Positions 15,825 to 25,803 of a stretch of DNA of 64,000 nucleotides are shown here, piece after piece; the first letter of the stretch is position 1, and each line of letters starts with the position of its first letter. Location: positions 1 to 64,000 of the forward strand of contig JAEOTH010000125.1 in assembly GCA_016839915.1 (NCBI GenBank), in the 5' to 3' direction. Position numbers and translations under genes: made by a program. A model generated the notes under the pieces. It was given only the letters and a program-made list of their open reading frames with translations. It ran no database searches and was not told the origin of the DNA. Origin of the DNA: Promethearchaeota archaeon (GTDB lineage: Archaea > Asgardarchaeota > Lokiarchaeia > Sigyniarchaeales > SOKP01).

Positions 15825-17472
15825 ATTCGTATGTGACACGTCTATTATTTTTAATGGCCAGATTCTTAACCTAATCGAGAAAGGAGAATTAGGGGATAAA
15901 CCTGAAATATTTATCTCAAATATAGTTATCGCTGAGGTTGAATATAGAACTAACATTCACAAAGAAATTGGTTTCTTCGGATTAAATGTTCTAAAACAAT
16001 TAAGACAATTCCATGATGAAGGTGTGATCACGCTTCATGTTATAGGCAAAAGACCATCTAGAGAAGAGATAAAAATGGCTCCGGGTGGAGAATTAGATGC
16101 TTTAATTAGAGAATCTGCTTTGGAAAACAGTGCGGTTCTCATCACTGCTGATAGAATTCAGGGCGATGTTGGAGTTTTCGAGGGTTTAGATGTATTATTT
16201 GCTTGGGAAAAGAAGATTCTGAAAGAAAAAGAACCTCTTTCACTAAAATTGATTGATTATTTTGACGAAACTACTATGAGTGTTCATTTAAAGCGAAATT
16301 TAGCCCCTTATGCAAAAAAAGGTTCTCCAGGGAATTGGAGACTTGAAAAGGTAGATAATGAACAAATTAGTCCTCAGATGATCGAAGATATAGCTTTGGA
16401 GATAATAGAAAATGTACGAGACGATGAGCATTCCTTTATTGAAATTGAAAAAGAAGGAGCTGTTGTCGCGCAATTACGTGAATTTAGAATAGTGATTACT
16501 CGCCCTCCTTTTTCAAATGATGTAGAAATCACTGCAGTACGACCTCTTGTAAGTTTAAGCTTATCTGATTATTCGATTGATAACAGATTACAGAAAAGAT
16601 TGCAAAAAGCAGAAGGTATTCTTGTAGCAGGTTCGCCAGGAGCAGGAAAATCAACATTTTCGGCAGCATTAGCTAATTATTATTTGAGTCAAGATAAAGT
16701 GATTAAAACACTTGAAAGTGTTAGAGATTTACAAGTAGAGCCTGAAATAACTCAATATACTAAACTAGAGGGAAACCTTGAAAATTCAGCAGATATCCTT
16801 TTACTTGTAAGACCTGATTATACTATTTTTGATGAAGTGAGAACCACAAAAGACTTTGAAATCTATTCAGATTTCCGCTTATCTGGTGTAGGCATGGTGG
16901 GGGTGGTTCATTCATCATCTGCTATAGACGCAATTCAAAGGTTTATTGGTCGTATAGAACTTGGAATGTTACCTTCTATAATTGATACGATTATCTTTAT
17001 TGAAGGTGGTGATATTTCAAGCGTTTTAATAATTAAAATGACTGTTAAAGTTCCTTCAGGATTTAGAGATAGAGATCTTGCTCGACCGGTGGTAGAAGTA
17101 AGGGATTATAAAACTAGGCAATTAGAGTATGAAATCTATTCCTTTGGTCAAGATATCGTAATAAATCCTATAAAGCCTCAGAAACCAAGATATAAATCAG
17201 ATCAGTATAGAGAGTTAACTAGATATGGAAAAAAGAAAATTGAAAAGGAAAGAATTAAACTTGACATAGAAGTAATATCAGATAAGATTATCCTAAAAGC
17301 AACACCGGAATACGCTAGTAAAAATATTGTTATATATTCTGGACAAGAAGAAATATTTACTGGTTCATTAAGCCGGAAAGGTGAAATTAATCTAGCATTA
17401 TCTAATAAAGAAGGAAGAAAAATTCTAAAAGAATTTGATAGAAATAAGGATATTTATGCAAAGATAAAATAG
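15814..17472 (+). CDS. PIN-PilT-KH domain ATPase (COG1855 type)
   Basis: A 552-aa three-domain protein found widely in archaea. The N-terminal PIN domain (1 to about 140) has acidic metal ligands in KFVCDTSIIF, AEVEYRTN and GGELDALIRES, ending with VLITADRIQGD. The PilT-like ATPase has Walker A GSPGAGKST (about 273-281), an acidic Walker-B-like LLLVRPDYTIFDEVRT, and GMVGVVHSSSAIDAI. A KH-like RNA-binding domain lies at about 475-545. PIN nucleases cut RNA; together with the overlapping splicing endonuclease gene, RNA processing is likely. Its exact substrate is unknown for the family. Confidence 0.92.
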   Translation: MPDKFVCDTSIIFNGQILNLIEKGELGDKPEIFISNIVIAEVEYRTNIHKEIGFFGLNVLKQLRQFHDEGVITLHVIGKRPSREEIKMAPGGELDALIRESALENSAVLITADRIQGDVGVFEGLDVLFAWEKKILKEKEPLSLKLIDYFDETTMSVHLKRNLAPYAKKGSPGNWRLEKVDNEQISPQMIEDIALEIIENVRDDEHSFIEIEKEGAVVAQLREFRIVITRPPFSNDVEITAVRPLVSLSLSDYSIDNRLQKRLQKAEGILVAGSPGAGKSTFSAALANYYLSQDKVIKTLESVRDLQVEPEITQYTKLEGNLENSADILLLVRPDYTIFDEVRTTKDFEIYSDFRLSGVGMVGVVHSSSAIDAIQRFIGRIELGMLPSIIDTIIFIEGGDISSVLIIKMTVKVPSGFRDRDLARPVVEVRDYKTRQLEYEIYSFGQDIVINPIKPQKPRYKSDQYRELTRYGKKKIEKERIKLDIEVISDKIILKATPEYASKNIVIYSGQEEIFTGSLSRKGEINLALSNKEGRKILKEFDRNKDIYAKIK

Positions 17473-17499
17473 AATCCTACTATCAAGAATAAGTATAAT

Positions 17500-17526
17500 G
17501 AGCCCTTTTTTTCAAGTTTTTTCTTT
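17500..17526 (+). terminator. T-rich transcription termination tract
   Basis: After the PIN-PilT-KH stop, GAGCCC is followed by broken T-runs (TTTTTTTT, TTTTTT). Archaeal termination typically needs only such T-tracts. It separates the EndA operon from the converging chemoreceptor gene. I see no strong stem. Confidence 0.35.
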
Positions 17527-17542
17527 ATCAATAGTATTCTTT

Positions 17543-18481
17543 CTATTTTTTTCGTTTTTGAAAGCATTTGCTGTTAATTAGTTTTCTGATTTCCCCATTA
17601 TTCTCCATTTCTAATTTTTTTTTGAGATTTTCAGTAAGCAAATTTAATTTATTTGCAGTAACCGTTATCTCCTCCATTGAAGTACTTTGTTCTTCTGAAG
17701 AGTTACTAATATCATCCATATCTGTTGACATTTCTTCAATATTTTTAATAATTTCATTTACTTTTCTACTAGTGTTCAATACGGCTCTTTTAGACTCATC
17801 TGCTAACTTTCTTACTTCGTCTGCTACAACAGCAAACCCTTTACCAAGCACACCAGCCCTTCCCGCCTCTATACTTGCATTTAGCGCAAGCAAGTTAGTC
17901 TGATTTGAAACATCTGTTATTATCTTCATTATCTCTTGAATATTTCCAGTCGAGGCCATAACTTCTTGACTTCTATCAGCAAGTCTTTGAGTATTCAAAG
18001 AAATCTCTTCTGCTGATGCACTAACTTCATTAGCACTCGCCGCTAATTCTGTTGTAATATTCGCTATATCTATAGATGCATCCGAGCTAGCTTTTATAAC
18101 ATTTTCGACAAGATTTTTCAATTGCTTGGTTTTACTTTTTATAGTTCGAATAGTATACCAACCGCTAAAAAACATAAAAGGTATCCCAATTGCTATCATA
18201 CTGAGAAAAATTAATGGATTATTTGGATCAATATTCTGAGATAGAACAACCATGAAAGCTGTTGAAGCTAATCCTAATACGGCCACTCGATATTCTAAGG
18301 ATTTTATTTTTCTATCTGCCATAACCCAATAGGCAATTGACATACAAGCAATAAAACCAACAATTATTAAGGGATTTACTTTAGTGATTCCTTGATAAAA
18401 CATAATTAAATTTTTTATTAAGTAGTCAGAAACTAGTTTAATGTCAATAATTTTTATATTTAAAGTTAACTTTTTAAACAA
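17543..18481 (-). CDS. Methyl-accepting chemotaxis-like protein with membrane N-terminus
   Basis: A 312-aa protein. The first 110 residues hold about three to four hydrophobic segments ([51 protein letters not shown]) and no extracellular sensor domain. The rest is an MCP signalling hairpin. The tip carries [18 protein letters not shown] followed by [18 protein letters not shown], the CheA/CheW contact region. The cytoplasmic coil is short for an MCP. No che or archaellum genes are in the window. It may sense through its membrane helices, or act outside chemotaxis. Confidence 0.85.
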   Translation of the reverse strand: MFKKLTLNIKIIDIKLVSDYLIKNLIMFYQGITKVNPLIIVGFIACMSIAYWVMADRKIKSLEYRVAVLGLASTAFMVVLSQNIDPNNPLIFLSMIAIGIPFMFFSGWYTIRTIKSKTKQLKNLVENVIKASSDASIDIANITTELAASANEVSASAEEISLNTQRLADRSQEVMASTGNIQEIMKIITDVSNQTNLLALNASIEAGRAGVLGKGFAVVADEVRKLADESKRAVLNTSRKVNEIIKNIEEMSTDMDDISNSSEEQSTSMEEITVTANKLNLLTENLKKKLEMENNGEIRKLINSKCFQKRKK

Positions 18482-18570
18482 AATTTTTCCAAAATAATTG
18501 AATAAAAACTAAAAATCAACTAATCCATGTAAAGGAAGGAGATTTTCAAATTTTTATTAATGAGGATAAA

Positions 18571-19380
18571 TCAATTAGATTTTACTAATTCTTTTACATT
18601 TTCCATAATTGATGGAAGTACTTCTTCAATTAAATTGTCAAATCTTATATCTGCCACGTGATCATATGGAGTATCACCTTTATTTAAAATAATAAGTTTA
18701 GCTCCATTTTCCTTTGCATACCTTGGCATATTTGCTGCGGGTGTAACTACTAAGGATGATCCAATTACAAAGAACACATCAGATTTTTGAGATCGTTGTA
18801 TCGATTCTTCAAGTTCATCATAGGGTAATGGATCACCAAAATTTACAATACTAGAGATTAATCTTCCCTCACAATGAGGACAGGTTGGTTGACCTTCTCG
18901 AATAGGATATGTTCTATATCCTGGACCCCATTTACTTTGGTCCCAACCGGCTTCCTCGAATAACATTTTTTTATTGCATGATAAACACTTCATAAAAAAT
19001 TGATTCCCATGAAGTTCCGCTAGAATATCAAAAGGAATTCCCGATTTAGCATGAAGTCCATCTACATTTTGAGAGATGAGATAATACAGTTTTCCCATTT
19101 CCATGAGTTCCACAATCGCATAATGATTAGAGTTTGGTTTCACTTGATCCCAAGCTATTCTTGGTTTAGGGGGTGGTAATCCCTTATCACGGCGAGTCCA
19201 TACACCATCAGGGCCTCTATAGTCAGGTAATCCACTTCCAGTAGAAATTCCTGCACCAGTAAATATTACTAATCGTTTTGATTCAGCTATCCATTTAGCT
19301 GCTAAGTCAATTTTTTCTGCTAAATTCATAAAAGTCATAAAAAAAGAAGGCTTTAAAAGATTTTTGTTATGTCTATTCAA
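18571..19380 (-). CDS. Sirtuin (Sir2-family NAD-dependent protein deacylase)
   Basis: A 269-aa sirtuin. The NAD-binding motif is FTGAGISTGSGLPDYRGPDG (about 39-58). Further motifs are SQNVDGLH, the catalytic His in ELHGNQF, the zinc pairs CLSCNK and CPHCEG, and IGSSLVVTPAANMPRYA. It removes acyl groups from lysines using NAD; archaeal targets include chromatin proteins such as Alba. The 14 residues before MTFMNLAEK may be untranslated, since that inner ATG is also plausible. With the first ATG it overlaps the MFS gene by 8 nt, so they are translationally coupled. Confidence 0.94.
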   Translation of the reverse strand: MNRHNKNLLKPSFFMTFMNLAEKIDLAAKWIAESKRLVIFTGAGISTGSGLPDYRGPDGVWTRRDKGLPPPKPRIAWDQVKPNSNHYAIVELMEMGKLYYLISQNVDGLHAKSGIPFDILAELHGNQFFMKCLSCNKKMLFEEAGWDQSKWGPGYRTYPIREGQPTCPHCEGRLISSIVNFGDPLPYDELEESIQRSQKSDVFFVIGSSLVVTPAANMPRYAKENGAKLIILNKGDTPYDHVADIRFDNLIEEVLPSIMENVKELVKSN

Positions 19381-20638
19381 TATCGCTTAAATTCACACCT
19401 TTCGTTTCCTTTAAAAATCTAAGAACTAGAAAAAACACAACAATGAATAATAAACTAAATATTAAAAAAGACACTGCTAATCCTTTATTGAATGTAATTA
19501 TACTACTTAATATGAGTCCGACTGTAATCCCAACTGAACTTGCTAACGTTTTTAATCCTACTCCAGTCCCTCTTGATTGAGTAGGTATAATTTCTAACGC
19601 CATGATACTAATTAATATTCGTAAGCCCCAGTATGATAAGTTCGCGAAAGCAGCCCCTATCGTAACCAATGTCAAAGCTCCCTCAGAAAGATTAACTCCT
19701 AAAACAATAAGTAATATAGAAAGTGGAAATATAATTGAAAATATGTAACATAAAGATTTCCTTCCTATTTTATCTGCCGTTGCCCCTGTTATAAAATAAC
19801 CTATTATTGAAGCAATACCCATAACCCACACTATCATATCGACATCATCTGCAGTAAAACTATCAGATAGAAAATCTTCTCCAACTAAAATGAAAACATT
19901 ATTCAATCCAACAATCAAACTTATAATTAGAATTATTATGAATTCTCTTCTTCTTGTGGACTTAAATATTGTTTGGAGATTTTCTTTGAAAATTTTTCGC
20001 TTTTCTTTTACTATTGAGTTATCCATTTTTATTTCTAAATATTTTGAAGTTTCTTTAAAACTAAAGAAGATAATTAAGCTTAATGGAATTCCTAATATAA
20101 TAGCGAAATATGTCATACCTCTCCAATTAATAACAATATCATGAAAAACAGGTATGAGTAATGCCCCAACTACTCCACCGACCAATACAAGGTTAGTATA
20201 TAAAGCTCTTTTGTCAGACGGACTCTCCTCATTAATATAAATAACCCAAATATCTGAATTAAAGAAAAAATATAATAAAAACAAAAAGATAGTATAAACA
20301 ATAATATTATTCGCGAAATTAATGAATAGTGAGGCAATACCCATCCCAAAAACAGTAAAAGCTAAAAGAAGTTTTCTTCCCACTTTATCTGCTAGATATT
20401 GGTTAAGAAAGACAAAATACATACCTAATGTTGCTATTGCCACAAAAATTTGAAAAAATGAGATAGCTGCATTTGGTAATAAATATGGGAAAAATTCGCT
20501 TGATATTTCAGAAACTACAACATTCAAACTATTAGTAGTGTAGGTATCGAGAATTTCAACGAATATTAAGATAAAAATCATATATTTAAAATATGAGAAG
20601 AATTGTCTTTTCACTGGTTTTAATTTATGATCACTCAT
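19373..20638 (-). CDS. MFS transporter
   Basis: A 421-aa protein with twelve predicted membrane helices. Major facilitator loop signatures are present after helix 2 (NQYLADKVGRKLLLAF) and after helix 8 (ITGATADKIGRKSL), with another motif near SRGTGVGLKTLASSVG. It resembles sugar or organic-acid porters of the sialate/sugar:H+ symporter type, but the substrate cannot be read from sequence. It is the first gene of a two-gene unit with the sirtuin. Confidence 0.88.
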   Translation of the reverse strand: MSDHKLKPVKRQFFSYFKYMIFILIFVEILDTYTTNSLNVVVSEISSEFFPYLLPNAAISFFQIFVAIATLGMYFVFLNQYLADKVGRKLLLAFTVFGMGIASLFINFANNIIVYTIFLFLLYFFFNSDIWVIYINEESPSDKRALYTNLVLVGGVVGALLIPVFHDIVINWRGMTYFAIILGIPLSLIIFFSFKETSKYLEIKMDNSIVKEKRKIFKENLQTIFKSTRRREFIIILIISLIVGLNNVFILVGEDFLSDSFTADDVDMIVWVMGIASIIGYFITGATADKIGRKSLCYIFSIIFPLSILLIVLGVNLSEGALTLVTIGAAFANLSYWGLRILISIMALEIIPTQSRGTGVGLKTLASSVGITVGLILSSIITFNKGLAVSFLIFSLLFIVVFFLVLRFLKETKGVNLSDIE

Positions 20639-20844
20639 GTTTACTTATTTCTACCTTGATAAATTAAAATCTTCTTCTTTTTATAATTTCAAAAATAGCG
20701 CATTTTAAATAATTATAGTCAAATAAAAAATAGCTAGATACTAAGTGTCAGCAAATAGAATGGTTAATATAAGACCTTATAAGTTTTTGCATTAATCAAT
20801 ATTTAAATAAAAAATATTTGATCATTGAATTAGTATAACAAAGG

Positions 20845-21249
20845 TTGAGGATCATTTTATCATATAGAATTAATTTTGATATGGAAGCTTTAAAAACGAC
20901 AGAAGCTAATTATGTAAAAGTAAAATATACATTAGAACAGAGTAAATTAATTGAAGATATATCTAGGGTATTATGTATAATTATCCAAATTTCAGAAGTG
21001 GCAATGAGAGGTATTGTTTGGAATGCTCTAAGAGAATGGCAATTAAAAAACAATAAAATTATTGCGGAAATAGCAGAAATGCCTATTGCGAGACGCTTAA
21101 ATGCTGTGAAAGAGATATTTTATCTAGGAAACAAAATATTAAAAAGAATGTTAAGACAACCAAAATCTAAAAATGAAATTATCCTTGACATAGCATTTGA
21201 AAAATCATTCAAATATTACCTTAATTATATAAGTAAAGATTCTCGATAA
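20845..21249 (+). CDS. Small hypothetical helical protein
   Basis: I do not recognise this protein. The frame is open from a TTG at 20845, which overlaps a purine-rich AAAGGTTGAGGATC. The first ATG is at 20881 and would give 122 aa (MEALKTTEANYVKVKY). The product is basic and predicted mostly helical (KLIEDISRVLCIIIQISEV, ARRLNAVKEIFYLGNKIL), without transmembrane segments. It is flanked by a divergent MFS gene and a converging PHP gene, so it appears monocistronic. Confidence 0.55.
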   Translation: MRIILSYRINFDMEALKTTEANYVKVKYTLEQSKLIEDISRVLCIIIQISEVAMRGIVWNALREWQLKNNKIIAEIAEMPIARRLNAVKEIFYLGNKILKRMLRQPKSKNEIILDIAFEKSFKYYLNYISKDSR

Positions 21250-21280
21250 TCATTTGTTTATTAAATGTTACTTAAAAAAA

Positions 21281-22033
21281 TTAAATCGAGATTTCTTGTT
21301 TATTCTTGTATTTAAAATCAAGTAAGTTAATGAGAATATCAAAATTTCTTTCGAGATTATAATATTTAATCATTTCGAGGGGTTCTCCGTAATTATCCAG
21401 GGATTTAAGGTTATGTGAATCACATCCAATACCAACCGGGATTTCATATTCTCTTAATTTATCAAAAAATCTTTTATATTTAGGAGAATAAAATGAAGGA
21501 TAGCTGGAGTTAAATTCAAAATATATATTATATTCTTTGAGAAATCTCATTAAAACATCAAGGTTAGTTAATATGAAATATGAAGGATCAAAATGTGCTA
21601 AACCTAAAACCGGGAATTTATTCTTATCAATTATTTGCTTTTTCCAATGATGAACTATATTTTTTACAAAAGCAATTGTCTCATAACTTTGAAGATATTC
21701 AAATAAAATCAACTCAAATCTATCTGCTTTCAGACGCTTTTTAATAAATTGTTCTGTACTTGCAAGATCTATTTCAATGCCTTTAAGCAGTGTTAAATGT
21801 TTATGATTTCTTATTAAATGGTTTTGACAAATCGAAATTTCTCTTAAATATTCTGTAATAATCTCGTTATTATTTAGTTTAGAAACCCATGCTTTCCATG
21901 AGTTTGTAAAATGATCTGTTATTGCGATATACTCTAATTCAAGTTTAAGTGACTTATCGACAATTTTAATAATAGTTTGTTTTCCATCAGAATAATTCGA
22001 ATGTATGTGTAAATTTAATTTTGGGAATTGCAT
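21281..22033 (-). CDS. PHP-domain phosphoesterase
   Basis: A 250-aa metal-dependent phosphoesterase of the PHP superfamily, as in histidinol phosphatase and polymerase X-type PHP domains. The four metal-binding motifs are visible: HIHSNYSDG near the N-terminus, AITDHF at about 38-43, GLAHFD at about 150, and VGIGCDSHN near residue 212. The fold is a TIM-like barrel. Histidinol phosphatase is one possible role, but no his genes are nearby, so the substrate stays open. It follows the APC permease after 17 nt and is likely in its operon. Confidence 0.85.
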   Translation of the reverse strand: MQFPKLNLHIHSNYSDGKQTIIKIVDKSLKLELEYIAITDHFTNSWKAWVSKLNNNEIITEYLREISICQNHLIRNHKHLTLLKGIEIDLASTEQFIKKRLKADRFELILFEYLQSYETIAFVKNIVHHWKKQIIDKNKFPVLGLAHFDPSYFILTNLDVLMRFLKEYNIYFEFNSSYPSFYSPKYKRFFDKLREYEIPVGIGCDSHNLKSLDNYGEPLEMIKYYNLERNFDILINLLDFKYKNKQEISI

Positions 22034-22050
22034 ATTTAATTAAAATCCTT

Positions 22051-23919
22051 TTAAATTCCGAGAGTTTTATTCTCTTTATTTAAAAATAAACTAAAAATAC
22101 CACCAAATAATAGCGTAGTAGCAAGAAAAACTAAGATCGCGCCAAATATGTATTCTGCCGCTATTTGAGTTATAATTGTTCCACCAAAAATAAATGGATC
22201 TATAGAAATTATATTTATTGCAAATAAGGAGACTAAAATGAAAATAAATGATGAAGAGACAATTTGGATTATATTAATGACGATGTTAATATTATAAATT
22301 AATTTCGCTTTGCTCTTTTTCAACTCAATAATCTGTCCGATTCCAATATCAATAGCTACTTCCTTTTTATTGACTTTTTTAATAAAGAAGTACACTACTT
22401 CTTTTAATGGGATTATGTCAAAAAATATGGTCCCTAATGCAAAAATACAGAAAAATATGAGAATACGAATTAAAGTAGATGAAAAGATTGAAGAAAAGCT
22501 ACTAAGATTGTTTAAAACCCAAATGAAAATTCCCATAAGTACAACTGCAAAAAATTTCAATCCGGCTAAAGTTAAAATAACTGAATGACGATCTGCGATT
22601 GTTAATAAATAATATGTTATTCCAATGACCAATATAATCAGACCTAGAAGTATAGCATTTGGATTTAACACAAAACTTATAATTAAACATGTGGAGCCAA
22701 CAATTACAGGCAAATAAGGAAAAAATGGTGCTTTAAAGGGGCGATCTAATTCTTTTCTTTTATATCTTAGAATAACAGCAGCAAAATTAACAAAAGCCAA
22801 TCCAAAAAAATATATAAAAGTTGTGATATTCGCTGTAAATCCAATATTTGCAAAGAGAATTGCCAAGACAGTAAAAAATATCGCTATAACTGTTGATACA
22901 ATTATTACTAAAGTAGGTACCTTTGCTTTTTTACTTACCTTTAAAAATCTTTTTGGAATATAATTATCTCTTGCTAGAGCATACATTACAGCCACAGCAG
23001 AACCTAAAGAAGCATTCATTGCGATAAATATTGAAATTGTTGCTGCGATACCCATCAACAAATACCCTGGAAAACCTAATACATTATTCATTATTAATGC
23101 TAATAATATTGGAGATTCATCTAACCCTGTTGTGTCAGAACCAATATTAATCATTACAACAATAGTCATAGATAAGTAAATAAATAGCGTTATTAGAATG
23201 GCAAAGATATTAGTTTTAGGTATATTTTTTGATGGGTTTTTCAAATTTACATTTAAATAAGCTAGATTCGAAGTAATACTAGTAAAAAATATGAATAATG
23301 ATGAGAACCAAACAATAACGGCAAAGAAGTTAGTTTCAGAAAATAAAAAACTTGGATCAAAGTTAGATAAATTAGTAGTAGGAGCAATAAAAAAACCTGC
23401 AAATATAAAAAATCCAAAAATAATTAACAAAACAATTGTAAGTAAAATAAGAGTTCTCAACGCAAATTTATGAGTTCTGAAGATCACTATTGCTGTAAGA
23501 AGAATTGCCAAAATTGCTATTGGAATAAATAATGTTTGAATAATTGTACTAGGAAAAAAGGCCCCTAATACGACTGTAAAAGCTTGAGCTGAAAATGAGA
23601 ATGTTGCGATATTAGCTATCCATAAAAAGAAACCAGTTATAAACGCTAAAAATCCTCCTAAAGCTTGTTTACTAAAGTTGTAAGCTCCACCAGATATGGG
23701 CAAGCTAGTAGATAATTCACTATAGTTTAGAGCAGTAATAAATATTAATACACCACCTAGAATAAGACTAATCAACACTCCAGATTGAGCGTCGTAAATA
23801 GCATCCCCTAAAAGGATAAAAATTGAACCCCCAATACCACATCCAATTCCATACAAGATCCCTGCCAACAATCCCACATGTCGAGTCGGAAGTGCTTGTT
23901 CTTGATCTTTTTCAGTCAA
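22051..23919 (-). CDS. APC-family amino-acid permease, extended C-terminus
   Basis: A 622-aa transporter of the amino acid-polyamine-organocation superfamily. The N-terminal signature GILYGIGCGIGGSIFILLGD, with the unwound G-x-G-x-G helix 1, and GGAYNFSKQALGG are typical. About twelve helices carry the core. Some 150 further residues add several more membrane spans, making it longer than the usual 430-500 aa. It is the upstream gene of a pair with the PHP phosphoesterase. Substrate unknown. Confidence 0.9.
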   Translation of the reverse strand: MTEKDQEQALPTRHVGLLAGILYGIGCGIGGSIFILLGDAIYDAQSGVLISLILGGVLIFITALNYSELSTSLPISGGAYNFSKQALGGFLAFITGFFLWIANIATFSFSAQAFTVVLGAFFPSTIIQTLFIPIAILAILLTAIVIFRTHKFALRTLILLTIVLLIIFGFFIFAGFFIAPTTNLSNFDPSFLFSETNFFAVIVWFSSLFIFFTSITSNLAYLNVNLKNPSKNIPKTNIFAILITLFIYLSMTIVVMINIGSDTTGLDESPILLALIMNNVLGFPGYLLMGIAATISIFIAMNASLGSAVAVMYALARDNYIPKRFLKVSKKAKVPTLVIIVSTVIAIFFTVLAILFANIGFTANITTFIYFFGLAFVNFAAVILRYKRKELDRPFKAPFFPYLPVIVGSTCLIISFVLNPNAILLGLIILVIGITYYLLTIADRHSVILTLAGLKFFAVVLMGIFIWVLNNLSSFSSIFSSTLIRILIFFCIFALGTIFFDIIPLKEVVYFFIKKVNKKEVAIDIGIGQIIELKKSKAKLIYNINIVINIIQIVSSSFIFILVSLFAINIISIDPFIFGGTIITQIAAEYIFGAILVFLATTLLFGGIFSLFLNKENKTLGI

Positions 23920-23982
23920 TTTTTTCTCATTAAAGTTATAATAAGAATTATAATTTAATTGTTAATTTAAAAAGTCGAAATA

Positions 23983-25437
23983 TCAAGACTTTTCCAAATG
24001 GAATATACCCGAGATAATTGATAAAATAGCTCCAATTAATAAGAATAAACCCATTATATAATTGTTTAAATTTCCTAAATTCATAAAATTATAAAATACT
24101 CCTAGAGACCAGATAATAAAAAAAACACCCATCCCTATTAAGATCCCTCCAAAGAATTTAGACGCTCGATAAATAGCAGATAAAACTTCTAATCTATGTA
24201 TTCTGCTTTCCTTATCTCTGATTTCTTTTTCTTGACTTTCTAATTCTAATTTTAGTTTTTGTAAGATTGTTCTTGAATCATTGGTGCTAGTTTCAATAGC
24301 ATCTTTTGCCTTATTCAATTTATCATGTTCTGCGTCCATATGTTTTAATTTTTCAGTTAATGCTTCTAATCTTTCTTCTCTTTGAATATATTCTGTGTTT
24401 GATGTTTCAATATCTTTTTTTAGGTCTAGTATCCTTTTTTCGTTAGCTTCAATGAGGTTCTCTTTAGCAATAATTTGTTCAATCAGGGAATTTGTGGAGT
24501 CATTCAATTCTTGTATTCGAGATTCAATCTCAATCAATTGTTGCTGTTTATCAGTTAATTGTATTTTATATTTAGCAAGGAGTTCTTCATAGGTTTCTCT
24601 TTGTTTTTCCATTTCAGGAAATCCTTCTTTATATTCTTCTAATCTTAATTCGATTTCTTTAATTCTGCTACCTTTTTTATCAATTTGCTCGGTTAAAAGC
24701 TTTTTTTCTTCTTCCTTTGCTTCAATTTCTGAATTTGAGTGTTCTAATTCAAGCTTATTTTTGCTTATTGTGACTCTTAAAGTCTCATTTTCGGCTCGTT
24801 GACTCTTTAGTTTTTTTTCTAATGCTTCTGCTTCTTCCCTCTGTTTTACAAGTAAATCCTCGTTAGATTGTATTTCTTGATTCATTTTTGAAATTTTATT
24901 ACGAAGTTCTTCTTGAGTAGTAATTTTCTCCTTAATCGAGTCAGTAAGTACAATTAAATCCACTTGTCTGGTCTCGTATGCTTTTACTAATTGTTCATTG
25001 TTTTTCAAAAGTTCCATATATTCTTGCTCTAAATTTTCTTTACTTTCTGTTGTAATATTTAGTCTCTCCTCGACATTATTCATCTCTTCTGTTTTATGGA
25101 TATGCTTCTCTTCAAGCTGCTTGATCGTCTCTTCAATTGCAGTAAGATAATCTTCTTTATCATCAATCTTTTTATTAATACTATCAAGCTTTTGTTGAGC
25201 TTCTTTTATTTCTCCGCTAATCTCTTCTATAGCTTTCTTCTCGGTTTCTTTTTCTTCTGCTGTTTCTCCATTAGTTATGGTTTCTGATATATCTTCAATA
25301 CTATTTTCGAAGGTTCTTAGTTTTTTATCTATCATATCTCTTGAGTTTTTAGCTTTAGATAAGTATTCCTTATCTACTCTATCATCTTCCCTTTCCGATT
25401 TAGTTTCCTTTTCTTCTCCTTTAAATTCGTCCGTCAT
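23983..25437 (-). CDS. Long coiled-coil protein with C-terminal membrane hairpin
   Basis: A 484-aa protein. Residues 20 to about 425 are nearly continuous charged heptad repeats (for example IEEISGEIKEAQQKLDSINK and DKESRIHRLEVLSAIYR). The C-terminus has two hydrophobic segments separated by a short loop (GGILIGMGVFFIIWSLGV and YIMGLFLLIGAILSIISGIF). There is no signal peptide. The layout is a cytoplasmic rod fixed to the membrane by its tail, like eukaryotic tethers or golgins in shape. There is no sequence-level homology that I can name. Confidence 0.75.
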   Translation of the reverse strand: MTDEFKGEEKETKSEREDDRVDKEYLSKAKNSRDMIDKKLRTFENSIEDISETITNGETAEEKETEKKAIEEISGEIKEAQQKLDSINKKIDDKEDYLTAIEETIKQLEEKHIHKTEEMNNVEERLNITTESKENLEQEYMELLKNNEQLVKAYETRQVDLIVLTDSIKEKITTQEELRNKISKMNQEIQSNEDLLVKQREEAEALEKKLKSQRAENETLRVTISKNKLELEHSNSEIEAKEEEKKLLTEQIDKKGSRIKEIELRLEEYKEGFPEMEKQRETYEELLAKYKIQLTDKQQQLIEIESRIQELNDSTNSLIEQIIAKENLIEANEKRILDLKKDIETSNTEYIQREERLEALTEKLKHMDAEHDKLNKAKDAIETSTNDSRTILQKLKLELESQEKEIRDKESRIHRLEVLSAIYRASKFFGGILIGMGVFFIIWSLGVFYNFMNLGNLNNYIMGLFLLIGAILSIISGIFHLEKS

Positions 25438-25803
25438 TTTATGAATATTGGATTATAATATTTTATACCTCATATAGAATTAGAATTGGAAGGTTTATTT
25501 AATTTCTGCAAAAGCAAAATATTTGATTAAACAAGTGTCGATTTAAATAATTAATCATTAACTCATACACTTCTTAAAACTGTTTTATGAAATATTAAAA
25601 TTACAGATATTTAAATTTTGATTTTTCTCTTTTTTTATTTTGATATTAGGATGAAATAAATGAATAAATTTATATATGATTATGTTTTAAATGGTGATTT
25701 GAATTTACTTGAGAAATTTAATCAATATATATGGGATTAGAGTATCTTTTGACTTGAATGAAAGATATCGGTGATATTAGTTTAGCGGAGCTAATAGACA
25801 TAT
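25438..25803. other. Gene-poor intergenic region with a possible 26-codon micro-ORF
   Basis: This 366-nt stretch lies between the coiled-coil gene and the sugar kinase. It is A/T-rich with no stem worth naming. A 26-codon ORF on the plus strand at 25660-25740 (MNKFIYDYVLNGDLNLLEKF, then NQYIWD) follows TTAGGATGAAATAA. It is too short to call as a gene without expression data. Nothing else was seen. Confidence 0.3.

Noticed and set aside
22310-22588. Plus-strand ORF antisense to the APC permease
   Set aside because: Antisense shadow of membrane-helix codons, with no Shine-Dalgarno and no family pattern.
24000-25400. SMC/Rad50-like ATPase for the long coiled-coil gene
   Set aside because: No Walker A, signature or hinge is present, and it ends in membrane helices.
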